A DNA stretch of 64,000 nucleotides from BPJU01 sp964425225 (GTDB lineage: Bacteria > Planctomycetota > Planctomycetia > Pirellulales > Pirellulaceae). The notes beneath the pieces were generated by a model, which did no database searches, was not told the DNA's origin, and worked only from the letters and a program-made list of their open reading frames with translations. Shown in pieces: positions 34,345 to 42,557 of this stretch. The stretch is from positions 17,517 through 81,516 of the forward strand of contig CAYRMD010000011.1 of NCBI GenBank assembly GCA_964425225.1. The letters run 5' to 3'. Positions within the stretch are counted from its first letter, which is position 1, and each line of letters opens with the position of its first letter. The translations under genes and the position numbers were made by a program.

Positions 34345-36258
34345 TTACATACAGACTTTTTCTTTAACCGTGTATCGTTCTTCGTTTGCCAATTGTTCCA
34401 GATGATGGTGGATCGCGTCGACGATTTCCCCGACCGTGAAGGGTCGGCCCTGTACTTTGTTAAAGCCTCGAACATCCACCAAGAATTGGGCTCGCAGCAG
34501 CATGCGCAACTGACCCAGATTCAGTTCGGGAACCAATACTTGGCGGTAGTTGCGCAGCAGCGAACCCAAGTTACGCGGAAATGGATTTAAATAGCGCAGG
34601 TGAGCATGCGCGACGGATAGACCCTCTTTCTGACATTCTTGTACCGCTGTGACACACGCTCCATAGGTGCCACCCCACGAGACGACCAGCAGATCGCCCT
34701 TTGCGGGGCCTAAGACCGTTTGTTCCGGCACGTCCTGAGCAATTTGTGCTACTTTACGAGCCCGCAGGTGGACCATTTTTTCGTGGTTTTCTGGGTCATA
34801 GCTGACGTTTCCCGTACGGTCCTGCTTTTCCAACCCTCCGATTCGATGCTCTAAGCCAGGTGTACCGGGAATAGCCCAAGGCCGTGCCAGTTTCTCATCG
34901 CGCAGGTACGGCAAGAACCGATCTCCATCATTTGGTTCGGTGGGATGGTACACGGGGATCGGCTCGAATTCGGACATCGACGGCACACGCCACGGTTCGG
35001 CGCCGTTGGCGATGTAGCCGTCCGACAGTACCACAACCGGGGTCATATACCGCACGGCGATGCGCCAGGCTTCCTGTACCACATCGAAGCAATCGGCGGG
35101 GCTTCGGGCCGCCAATACCGGCAAGGGGCATTCGCCGTTTCGGCCGAAGAGCACCTGAAGCAAATCGGCTTGTTCGGTCTTAGTGGGCAGTCCGGTACTG
35201 GGTCCGCCGCGCTGGACATCGATGATCAACAGAGGCAATTCGAGCATCACTGCCAGACCCATCGCCTCAATTTTCAAGGCAATACCTGGGCCGCTGGATG
35301 CCGTTACTCCCATCGCGCCGCCGAATGAGGCACCGATGGCCGCACAAATGGCTGCTATTTCGTCTTCGGCTTGAAACGTTTTGACTCGGAAATTCTTAAA
35401 CCGCGACAATTCGTGGAGGATGTCGCTGGCCGGCGTAATCGGATAGGAGCCATAGAACAGCTCGACTCCCGAGCGTGCCGCGGCTGCCATTAACCCCCAC
35501 GCCAGTGCCTGGTTACCCATAACGTTCTTGTAAATGCCGGGGGGAAGACGAGCAGGGTCGACGTGAAATCGACTGGCGAAAATCTCCGTCGTTTCCCCGT
35601 AATTCCAGCCGGCTTTCAGAGCCAGCTCGTTGGCTTCGGCGATCTCCGGCTTAGTTCCGAACTTCTCGCGGATGAAGCGTAAGGTCGGTTCCAGGCTTCG
35701 GTCATACAGCCAGAAAATCAGGCCCATGGCAAAGAAGTTCTTGCAGCGATCCGCCAGCTTGACCGACAATCCGGTCGATTCGACGGCTTTGCGCGTCAGC
35801 GTCGTCATCGGTACGCGGATGATGTGGTAATTCTGCGTGATTTGCGGATCGTCCAGCGGATTACTCTTCAGTTCGGCTAAGCGAAGATCTTTTTCATCGA
35901 ATGAGTCGCTGTTTACAATGAGCAAACCACCTTGTTTTAAGTCGCTAATATTCGTCACTAAGGCCGCTGGATTCATCGCCACCAAGGCGTCCAGTTCATC
36001 GCCGGGTGTATAAATGTCCTCAGAAGCAAACTGCACCTGGAAACCGCTGACGCCTGCCCGCGTACCGCGCGGCGCTCGGATTTCGGCCGGATAGTCAGGA
36101 AACGTGGCCACATCGTTGCCGGCCAAAGCCGAGGTGTTCGTCAATTGGGTACCGACCAATTGCATGCCATCACCGGAGTCGCCGGCTAACCGTACGGTAG
36201 CCGACTCGATTATGCGCATGGGTCGCACACGAGGAGGTGATTCAGTGGTTGTGGACAT
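34345..36258 (-). CDS. korA: 2-oxoacid:ferredoxin oxidoreductase, fused gamma-alpha subunit
   Basis: A 637-residue subunit in which a gamma domain (about 15-190: ATVRLAGDSGDGMQLVGTQL, FPDYPAEIRAPRGTRAGVSGFQVQFA) is fused to the alpha domain (about 240-637: MGNQALAWGLMAAAARSGVELFYGSYPITPASDILHEL, EDEIAAICAAIGASFGGAMGVTASSGPGIALKIEAMGLAVMLELPLLIIDVQRGGPSTGLPTKTEQADLLQ in pieces). This gamma-alpha fusion is typical of the two-subunit KorAB type. YPITPASDI is the usual TPP/substrate loop. It works with korB, 82 bases downstream. Such enzymes feed the TCA cycle in oxidative or reductive direction. The direction in this organism cannot be told. The two flanking CBS genes suggest allosteric control. 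Confidence 0.94.
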   Translation of the reverse strand: MSTTTESPPRVRPMRIIESATVRLAGDSGDGMQLVGTQLTNTSALAGNDVATFPDYPAEIRAPRGTRAGVSGFQVQFASEDIYTPGDELDALVAMNPAALVTNISDLKQGGLLIVNSDSFDEKDLRLAELKSNPLDDPQITQNYHIIRVPMTTLTRKAVESTGLSVKLADRCKNFFAMGLIFWLYDRSLEPTLRFIREKFGTKPEIAEANELALKAGWNYGETTEIFASRFHVDPARLPPGIYKNVMGNQALAWGLMAAAARSGVELFYGSYPITPASDILHELSRFKNFRVKTFQAEDEIAAICAAIGASFGGAMGVTASSGPGIALKIEAMGLAVMLELPLLIIDVQRGGPSTGLPTKTEQADLLQVLFGRNGECPLPVLAARSPADCFDVVQEAWRIAVRYMTPVVVLSDGYIANGAEPWRVPSMSEFEPIPVYHPTEPNDGDRFLPYLRDEKLARPWAIPGTPGLEHRIGGLEKQDRTGNVSYDPENHEKMVHLRARKVAQIAQDVPEQTVLGPAKGDLLVVSWGGTYGACVTAVQECQKEGLSVAHAHLRYLNPFPRNLGSLLRNYRQVLVPELNLGQLRMLLRAQFLVDVRGFNKVQGRPFTVGEIVDAIHHHLEQLANEERYTVKEKVCM

Positions 36259-36353
36259 CGTTGTTCTATACCTATCGAAATGAACCCTTTTTCACCGACC
36301 GCCCCCAAGGCTGGCTGGTGGTCGAAAGGGTACTGGGATGGGTCCCACGCTAC

Positions 36354-36863
36354 CTACGCCCCTTCACGCCCCTGCAGCACATGATGCGGGTTCGGCGGCA
36401 GCGTGTACACAAACTTCGGAAAATGCTCGACAAAATAATGCAGAATCGCCGTCACTTTCAGGACCCCAACCGGTTTCCCCTGCTCATCCACGACGGGCAA
36501 ACGCCGAAATCCGCGGGTGGACATGATCCGGATGGCTTCCGCTACCGTTGCTGAGGTAGAAATCGTCACCGGGTTGGGAACCATCAGCGAACCAATGGGC
36601 TGATCCAGAAGGTGGAGCTTCCCTGCACCGATCTGCGCGAACAAACGCAAGGCATCCCGCTCGGTGAAAATCCCGATCAACTTGCCCTGCTCACATACCA
36701 GGGCGCAACCCCGGCTCAACGAACGCAATGTGCGGAGGACTTCACGGAGTGTCGCCTGGTGGTCAACACACACCGGATTGGCCGAGACGACATCGGCTAC
36801 CGTTTCCGAATCGAGTCTTAAATGAAAACGAGCCCCACCGCCCGTGGCCTCGTTCGGAGGCAT
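36354..36863 (-). CDS. CBS-domain pair protein upstream of korA
   Basis: A 169-residue protein from ATG 36863 with two CBS motifs: VADVVSANPVCVDHQATLREVLRTL through IGIFTERDALRLF, and IGSLMVPNPVTISTSATVAEAIRIMSTRGFRRLPVVDEQGKPVGVLKVTAIL in pieces. It has no zinc ribbon, unlike the CBS protein after korB, so the two are not simple duplicates. GGAG 9 bases upstream favours ATG 36863 over an earlier in-frame start at 36920. It lies 95 bases upstream of korA on the same strand. The pair of CBS genes around korAB suggests nucleotide-responsive control, by inference only. Confidence 0.88.
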   Translation of the reverse strand: MPPNEATGGGARFHLRLDSETVADVVSANPVCVDHQATLREVLRTLRSLSRGCALVCEQGKLIGIFTERDALRLFAQIGAGKLHLLDQPIGSLMVPNPVTISTSATVAEAIRIMSTRGFRRLPVVDEQGKPVGVLKVTAILHYFVEHFPKFVYTLPPNPHHVLQGREGA

Positions 36864-37089
36864 TGTCCATATCTCCGGCAGCGGTGACCTTAAGCCACCT
36901 ACTGCATGATCAGCCCACACGGCTTGCCCTGGTGGACTAACCCAGGACTAAAGCCAGCGCTCTATTTTCTTATACACACCAATGAAGTATCCGGCAACGG
37001 TACCTTCCCAGAGGGACGCCTGTTCGGGCGCAGAAATGTTTTTAAGGGATACTCTCTTTCCTTTCGGCACGATTGGTCCGGAATCTTCG

Positions 37090-37962
37090 CTACGACTCCG
37101 ACTCGTCCATGGGCGGCGGAATCTTTCCTTCCTGATAATACTGCTGCAATTTTTGGAAGTCGACCGCACCGTGCCGCTGTTCTTCCTCCAACATGCGCAG
37201 GCGTAATTCCAGCCGCTCCAGCCGGCGTAGGATCTGAGGCACTAAATCCGCCGGGGAATCGGCTCGCGATGGCCGCGGTACCTTCGGATAACCCAATTGC
37301 CTCTGCAACGCGGCGAATAAGTACAACGGATCCTTTCGCCGATTCGCCCATGCGATTTTCCCCTCCTTTTCGCCAAATAGCACCGGCTTGGTTGGCGCAA
37401 CCGGCCGGCCGCCGACCGATTGGCGCATCCAATAGTAGGCACTGCGCACATACAATAGATCGGCAAAATCGACCAGACCGATTTGTCGGCGAACTGTCAA
37501 AATCCACTCGCGCCATTCCGGCGAGTAGATCGGATCTTGGGCCATGGCAGCCAGCCCACGATCGTAGCTCAGACGGTTCCGAGCCAAGGTCTCAAATTGA
37601 AAGACGAAGGATCCCTGTGGGGTTGGATGCCCCGCGCGGTACTCGGCTTCAGCCTTCAACACCTGGACGGCGATTCGCATATCGAATCGCCCCCGATCGT
37701 CTTCTGCTGATTCGACCAGAAACGTTTGAAACGCTGTAAAATAATGATTCAGCCGCCGCATGGCGGATGACATGCAACCGGTATGATTCAACTCGGTGAG
37801 CAGAAAATCCACTGCCAACGGCAGCCGCGTCGATGCCAACAGCTCCTGCTTGGCCTGTTGGAGCACTTCCTGTAGCGGCACGCTCTGCGGAATCCGCTCC
37901 TGAAGCAAATGGAAAAAATAGGCCTGCTCGACGTACTCTTCCCGCTCGAGCATCGCTCCCAT
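37090..37962 (-). CDS. Conserved hypothetical protein with C-terminal coiled-coil region
   Basis: A 290-residue protein of no named family that I recognise. It is largely helical and soluble. The N-terminus REEYVEQAYFFHLLQERIPQSVPLQEVLQQAKQELL looks like a conserved planctomycete family. A middle part includes DPIYSPEWREWILTVRRQIGLVDFADLLYVRSAYYWMRQ and PVLFGEKEGKIAWANRRKDPLYLFAALQRQLGYPKVPRP. The C-terminus ILRRLERLELRLRMLEEEQRHGAVDFQKLQQYYQEGKI is probably a coiled coil. It starts at ATG 37962 or 37953 and follows the hydrolase gene by 29 bases, probably in one transcript. No catalytic motif is visible. Confidence 0.82.
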   Translation of the reverse strand: MGAMLEREEYVEQAYFFHLLQERIPQSVPLQEVLQQAKQELLASTRLPLAVDFLLTELNHTGCMSSAMRRLNHYFTAFQTFLVESAEDDRGRFDMRIAVQVLKAEAEYRAGHPTPQGSFVFQFETLARNRLSYDRGLAAMAQDPIYSPEWREWILTVRRQIGLVDFADLLYVRSAYYWMRQSVGGRPVAPTKPVLFGEKEGKIAWANRRKDPLYLFAALQRQLGYPKVPRPSRADSPADLVPQILRRLERLELRLRMLEEEQRHGAVDFQKLQQYYQEGKIPPPMDESES

Positions 37963-37991
37963 CGGTCGGTCTCGCTCGAAGTTGCCCCTGC

Positions 37992-38939
37992 TTACGGCTG
38001 CTGAGCCGCGGAAGTGTGACCTCCTGGTTCCAAATAGCGGCGAAGAAATTCCACGGCCGCTCGCCGCGGTGCCTCGGCCAGAAACGTCTCCAAATGACCC
38101 GAATCGGAATACACCTGCAATTCGCAGATACCTCCCCGTTGTTTCATATGCTGTTCAAAACGGCGCACACTGGCCAGCGGTACGAGCAAATCCTTCTGGC
38201 CATGGAACAGAAACACCGGTGGATCATCGGCGGAGACGTGTTCCAACGGCGAAGCCTCGTGATAGCGTTCGGGAACCTCCCGCGGGCTGCCACCTAGAAA
38301 ATACGCCAACGCGCGGCTATCCGGCGGCACCCAGTCGAAACTGCACGGCGCGCCCCCAGCGACAACCGCTCGAGGTCGGGGCACCGATGGTTGGTCCGTA
38401 TCCGGACAAACTCCTAAGAGCAATGCCAAGTGGGCTCCGGCCGAATAACCGTACACGGCCATTCGTTGCGGATCCCACCCGTATCGGTCGGCTTGTTCGA
38501 CCATCCAACGCCATGCCCGGCGGCAATCGTCCCTTTGCGCAGGAAAACGCGCCTGCGGGGCCAACCGATAATCGATCGTCACAACCGCGCAGCCCGCTTC
38601 CAATAACGGCGGGGCGTGCAGCCACATTTGCCAACGGGTCCCCGCAGCCCACGCACCGCCATGGATCAACATGACGGCAGGTACCGGCTCCGAACGCACG
38701 GGAACAAACACGTCAGCCAAAAGAGACACTTCTCCCACACGACCATACTCCTGAGCCAAGTAGCGCCGTACCGTACCTCGCAGATCATCGGGCCAAACTA
38801 TCCCAAGGCCGATGCCGCCAGGCGGTTGCTGCGGTGGACGCTGAGAATACGCCGCACACGGAACCAACACCACGAGCAAAATTGCCCAAAAGCAACGCAT
38901 CCTCCCTGGGACCAACCTTCCCTCCGCAGATCCCGGCAT
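37992..38939 (-). CDS. Secreted alpha/beta-hydrolase (BD-FAE/HSL-like esterase)
   Basis: A serine esterase of about 315 residues. The signal peptide is FWAILLVVLVPCAAYSQ. The oxyanion-hole motif HGGAWAAG, the nucleophile elbow GYSAGAHLAL, the acid in FLFHGQKDLLVPL and the histidine in SDSGHLETFL are all in order, as in the carbohydrate-esterase-like BD-FAE/HSL group often annotated as lipase or esterase. Substrates would be acyl or aromatic esters, perhaps on polysaccharides, which planctomycetes commonly degrade. Start ATG 38939 is preferred because GAGG lies 7 bases before it. The ATG at 38900 has its purine tract directly abutting, and an earlier frame reaches 39047. The conserved hypothetical gene follows. 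Confidence 0.9.
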   Translation of the reverse strand: MPGSAEGRLVPGRMRCFWAILLVVLVPCAAYSQRPPQQPPGGIGLGIVWPDDLRGTVRRYLAQEYGRVGEVSLLADVFVPVRSEPVPAVMLIHGGAWAAGTRWQMWLHAPPLLEAGCAVVTIDYRLAPQARFPAQRDDCRRAWRWMVEQADRYGWDPQRMAVYGYSAGAHLALLLGVCPDTDQPSVPRPRAVVAGGAPCSFDWVPPDSRALAYFLGGSPREVPERYHEASPLEHVSADDPPVFLFHGQKDLLVPLASVRRFEQHMKQRGGICELQVYSDSGHLETFLAEAPRRAAVEFLRRYLEPGGHTSAAQQP

Positions 38940-39184
38940 GTTTGAGCCTCGCAACACGCCCCTTAGTGCCAAGCCCATGTCCTCGCCAGCGGCCCGGCTT
39001 ACTCTGACTGCCCCCCATACCCCTGGCCGAACCAAAGGAACTCCCAAGCGTATCGTATACGGTCGAGGCGCTGGCGGCTATGATCTAATAAAGTACTGTT
39101 GCAGAATAATAGTTTGAGTAAATAGGTTTCCCGGGCAATCAAGTTCGGCGTCAGACGGCAAATTGTGCCGAAAGGTGGCACGTC

Positions 39185-40408
39185 ATGGTCAAGCACTTTT
39201 CGAGCGTTCAAACAGCGGTGGAGGCGATCGCTCGTGGCGAGGTAGTGATCGTCGTGGATGCCGAGGACCGTGAGAACGAAGGCGATTTTATCTGTGCCGC
39301 GGAAAAAGCTACACCCGAAACAATTAACTTCTTGCTCTCCGGCCGCGGGATCACCTGCCTGGCTGTTTTACCCGACGTAGCCGAGCGATTGAAACTTGCC
39401 CCGGTTGCCGACGTCAACACGACACGTTTGGGTACGGCTTTTGTAACACCCATCGACCATTACACATGCAAGACAGGAGTGACGGCCGCCGAACGAGCCA
39501 AGACGATTCGCGAGGCGATTCAACCAACCAGTCGGCCCGAAGATTTTGTCCGGCCCGGTCATGTTCAACCCCTAATCGCCAAAGAAGGTGGTGTGCTCCG
39601 TCGCGCCGGGCACACCGAGGCCGCCGTGGACTTGGCCCGCATGGCCGGTTTGACACCTGCCGGGGTATTGTGCGAGATCCTCAATGAACACGGTGACCGC
39701 GCTTCACGCGAGGAACTGCTGGAGATCGCTTCAGGTCACCAATTGGCGATCATCTCGATCGAGGAACTCATCGCCCACCGACGCTTAAGCGAGAAGCTGG
39801 TGTACCGTATCGCCGAAGCCGAGTTGCCCACGCGTTTCGGCCGATTCCGCATTATTGCCTATGGCGTCAAATACGAGGCCCAACAACCGCTCGCGTTGGT
39901 CATGGGCGATGTGTCCGATGAACGGGAAGCTCCGCTCGTTCGCATGCATTCAAGCTGTTTTACGGGCGATCTAATCGCATCCCTGCGCTGCGATTGTGGC
40001 GATCAACTGCATATGGCCCTGGGAATGATCAGCCACGAAGGTCGCGGTGTGCTCGTATACCTGCCCCAAGAAGGGCGGGGAATCGGACTTGTCGATAAAA
40101 TCCGCGCCTACGCTCTCCAAGATCAAGGTTTGGATACGGTCGAGGCCAATTACGCTTTGGGCTACCAAGCCGATGTGCGCGACTACGGAATCGGTATTCA
40201 GATTCTCAAGGACTTAGGTCTTTCCAAAGTGCGCTTGCTTACCAATAACCGCAAAAAAATCGAAGCCCTGTTCAATGCGCGCGGTTTCGGATTGGAAGTC
40301 GTCGATCAAATACCGATTGTCTCTCCAGCCAACGAATTCAACGCCCGCTACCTGGCTACCAAACGCACCAAACTTGGACACCTGTTGCCGGACTCATTCG
40401 AGACGTAA
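39185..40408 (+). CDS. ribBA: Bifunctional 3,4-DHBP synthase / GTP cyclohydrolase II
   Basis: A fused enzyme of 407 residues that supplies both precursors of riboflavin. The RibB domain (about 1-205) makes 3,4-dihydroxy-2-butanone 4-phosphate from ribulose 5-phosphate: VVDAEDRENEGDFICAAEKATPETINFLL, RAGHTEAAVDLARMAG. The RibA domain (about 210-407) hydrolyses GTP: zinc cysteines in HSSCFTGDLIASLRCDCGDQ, then LVYLPQEGRGIGLVDKIRAYALQD and the DTVEANYALGYQADVRDYG region. Both active sites look complete. No FMN riboswitch was seen in the 245 bases upstream. A small stem and T-run follow the gene (40469-40488). It appears monocistronic. Confidence 0.96.
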   Translation: MVKHFSSVQTAVEAIARGEVVIVVDAEDRENEGDFICAAEKATPETINFLLSGRGITCLAVLPDVAERLKLAPVADVNTTRLGTAFVTPIDHYTCKTGVTAAERAKTIREAIQPTSRPEDFVRPGHVQPLIAKEGGVLRRAGHTEAAVDLARMAGLTPAGVLCEILNEHGDRASREELLEIASGHQLAIISIEELIAHRRLSEKLVYRIAEAELPTRFGRFRIIAYGVKYEAQQPLALVMGDVSDEREAPLVRMHSSCFTGDLIASLRCDCGDQLHMALGMISHEGRGVLVYLPQEGRGIGLVDKIRAYALQDQGLDTVEANYALGYQADVRDYGIGIQILKDLGLSKVRLLTNNRKKIEALFNARGFGLEVVDQIPIVSPANEFNARYLATKRTKLGHLLPDSFET

Positions 40409-40468
40409 CGCCGGCGCATTTGACAGCTTTTTGGGGTGACGTACAACCGCTCCGGATCAAGAAGCTTT

Positions 40469-40488
40469 AACGCCTGAAGCGTTTTTAT
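40469..40488 (+). terminator. Candidate intrinsic terminator after ribBA
   Basis: AACGC (40469-40473) pairs with GCGTT (40479-40483) across CTGAA and runs into TTTAT. The stem is short, so termination strength is uncertain, but position and the T-run fit. Confidence 0.35.
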
Positions 40489-40511
40489 CGCCGACTAAAC
40501 TCCGAAAAAAA

Positions 40512-40517
40512 TATAAT
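40512..40517 (+). promoter_or_regulatory. Candidate -10 element upstream of the transglutaminase/TPR gene
   Basis: TATAAT, an exact consensus -10, follows an A-rich tract. No good -35 hexamer is seen 17 bases upstream, so it may be an activator-dependent promoter or a chance match. Confidence 0.25.
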
Positions 40518-40633
40518 CTTTACGCCGCCCAGCCTCTTGCGCCCACTGGACGGGCTATATTTCTGCGAGGCGGTCTGATAGTCGCACGGACAGCCCCTTT
40601 CATAATCTTCGTTTGGGGAAGGAGCCCTCCGCT

Positions 40634-40747
40634 ATGAATTTGCCCCTAATGACACCCTATGGTCGTAGCCCACCCCCGAAGAGCCTTTCTGACTTACCTA
40701 GCGTGGTCAATGACCATGTACCCAATAGTTGGGGCGTTGGCCAATGA
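40634..40747 (+). CDS. Upstream ORF of 37 codons overlapping the transglutaminase/TPR gene
   Basis: An ATG at 40634 stands 9 bases after GGAAGGAG (AAGGAG 40619-40624), the best ribosome site in this region. It reads MNLPLMTPYGRSPPP and ends at a TGA at 40745-40747. It is in a different frame from the main gene, whose ATG at 40659 lies inside it without a ribosome site. It could be a leader peptide with coupled reinitiation, or the sign of a frameshift or sequencing error near the main gene's start. Confidence 0.35.
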   Translation: MNLPLMTPYGRSPPPKSLSDLPSVVNDHVPNSWGVGQ

Positions 40748-41927
40748 CCTCGATCGACTATCTCATCCCGGCTCGCTAAGTGTCCAACAGCGATTGTTAC
40801 TGGCCGACGCAGCCGATGGCTCTCTAGACCGCTTTTCCCTCGTGGAGGCCGCAATAGCCGCTGAGTCACAGCCCGCGGAACCGCTGGCCTTGTCCTGTAA
40901 GCGATTTGAACACTTGGTGAGCCAACTGGCGACGTCTGGTGATGGTTCACACAACCTGACTGAACGGCGGGCCAGATTGCAGCGTTTGGCGGAAGCTTTC
41001 CGGGCTTTGCACGAACAGGTCCTAACCGGAATGTACCAGTCAGATGCCACCTCGCTTTCGCACGCCCTCAAGACGGGTAATTACAACTGCGTTAGTTCCA
41101 CCGTCCTATTGGTCGAGCTTTGCCGCCGACATGGTATCCGCCTCATTCCTATGACGAGTGCCACCCACGTATTTTGCCGCTGGGAAGACGGTGACTTTTC
41201 TTTTGACATACAACCGACTTGTCCTCGATGGTTCGAGCTATCTGACGAGCAACGTCGCGCTGCTTCGCCACCGGGTACCGCAGCGGCTCGACCCGTCAGC
41301 GAGGTCGCACTGGTGGGCAAAGTCTTTTACAATTTTGGTGTACACTACCTTGAGGAGCAGCGATTCGCCGAAGCCGAGCAGGCATTTCGGGCTAGTCTGC
41401 TGTTGGATTCCCAAGACGCCTCAGCCCGTGAGAACCTTCTTGCTACCTGGAACAACTGGGCGCTGGCCCTTACCGAGCAAGGCCGTTACCCGGAAGCAAT
41501 GCGGCTGCTGGATCAAGCGCGAACTGTCGATGCAACGTATCCACCCGTGCGCGCCAACGTTGTGCACGTCACCCAGCGGTGGGCACAGGCATTATGCCGC
41601 GAAAATCGATATGAAGAGGCACTGCGACTGTTGGAGCAGCGTCGTTCCATCGATCCAGAAGCTCCCCTGTTTGTTCAAGGTCCAGAGATCGTCTACCAGA
41701 TGTGGCGTAACTGGTTCGAGCGAAACGGCAATCGTCAAGAAAGTACCCGCCTTCGCCGAGTAGTTGGAACGCTGAACCCAGAAAGGGATCGCAACGGATC
41801 TCAGCCTGGCACGGTACGACAGGGAGCTCCTATTGCCAATGGGCTATCGGTCGAGCCTGCTCGTTCCGCAAATGATTATGCCAGGTCTAAATTGGGACTC
41901 GCGCCTGGCGCTGTTGTCGGCGATTGA
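40659..41927 (+). CDS. Transglutaminase-like / TPR protein
   Basis: A 422-residue protein. The N-terminus has a hydrophobic stretch (FLTYLAWSMTMYPIVGALA) that may be a poor signal. The middle has a transglutaminase-like core: LKTGNYNCVSSTVLLVELCRRHGIRL supplies the Cys, TSATHVFCRW the His and FSFDIQPT the Asp, so the Cys-His-Asp triad is plausible. The C-terminal half has TPR-like repeats (AEQAFRASLLLDSQDASARENLLATWNNWALALTEQGRYPEAMRLLDQA in pieces, EALRLLEQRRSID). The architecture resembles SirB1-like tandem transglutaminase-TPR proteins, whose function is unknown. The start is unsure because of the overlapping upstream ORF. An N-terminal frameshift is an alternative reading. Confidence 0.8.
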   Translation: MVVAHPRRAFLTYLAWSMTMYPIVGALANDLDRLSHPGSLSVQQRLLLADAADGSLDRFSLVEAAIAAESQPAEPLALSCKRFEHLVSQLATSGDGSHNLTERRARLQRLAEAFRALHEQVLTGMYQSDATSLSHALKTGNYNCVSSTVLLVELCRRHGIRLIPMTSATHVFCRWEDGDFSFDIQPTCPRWFELSDEQRRAASPPGTAAARPVSEVALVGKVFYNFGVHYLEEQRFAEAEQAFRASLLLDSQDASARENLLATWNNWALALTEQGRYPEAMRLLDQARTVDATYPPVRANVVHVTQRWAQALCRENRYEEALRLLEQRRSIDPEAPLFVQGPEIVYQMWRNWFERNGNRQESTRLRRVVGTLNPERDRNGSQPGTVRQGAPIANGLSVEPARSANDYARSKLGLAPGAVVGD

Positions 41928-42140
41928 CCCACGGCTTAGTCAGCTGGCCTAGCGCGTAAACGCGACTATTGCCAGCATTGTGTAGCGATAAGTTGTTGGC
42001 CGCGCCAAGCTAATAAAAGTACCCCACGTTCTGCGAGCTCGGTCAAACCGCCTCGGCGCTCGTAGGTCCGTAATCCAGCCCGTCGTTGAATAGTTTCTTG
42101 CGTCTTAGCGCGTGTACCTCAAGTCTGTAGGTGAAAAATG

Positions 42141-42172
42141 TTAACGCAGAGACGCAGAGGCGCAGAGGAAAG
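42141..42172 (+). repeat. CGCAGAGACGCAGAGGCGCAGAGG tract
   Basis: TTAACGCAGAGACGCAGAGG followed by CGCAGAGGAAAGA. The 9-base unit CGCAGAGAC/CGCAGAGG recurs. The same tract occurs at 47611-47642, and shorter versions lie at 21284-21315 and 32597-32617. Confidence 0.6.
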
Positions 42173-42533
42173 ACTAAGTAACCTGGCAACACCCGCTGCC
42201 GGTTGGGAAAGAACATTTTTGCCCAAGGCCTCTAGGCGGGCCCCCACTGATGGTAATGCCACCGGTCGGGTTAGCTAGTCTCACTATCATCACGAGGGTT
42301 GTGCGAAAAATTCGCGACCAAGCCGCTACCCGATCTGGCCATGTGTCTGTTTGAGTGCGCCTTTGCTCGTTTGCGTCAAATCCTCACGCCCATGAAATGG
42401 CAAATGCCGAACACGCATCACAAGGGACGACTCAGCGCGAACAGTGAACCTACAATCAAAACGCACACACGCTGTGACCGAGTTGGCTATCACCCGGGTT
42501 CTCGCTATCACTTGGAAAATGTGTAGCTTTACC

Positions 42534-42557
42534 GAGCCGCGACCGTCAGGGAGCGGC
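42534..42557 (+). repeat. Dispersed hairpin repeat, copy B
   Basis: GAGCCGCGACCGTCAGG then GAGCGGC: the GCCGC/GCGGC arms can pair. The closest relatives are 48207-48230 and, in reverse, 63222-63245, each at the matching place in its long repeat. Confidence 0.65.

Noticed and set aside
34263..34475. N-terminal extension of korB to 34475
   Set aside because: It would run into korA's 3' end, and its residues are basic and unlike the family. ATG 34262 fits both family and ribosome site.
39048..39184. FMN riboswitch upstream of ribBA
   Set aside because: The conserved AGGGGCA / GCGG-type elements of the FMN aptamer were not found in the 245 bases between the hydrolase start and ribBA.
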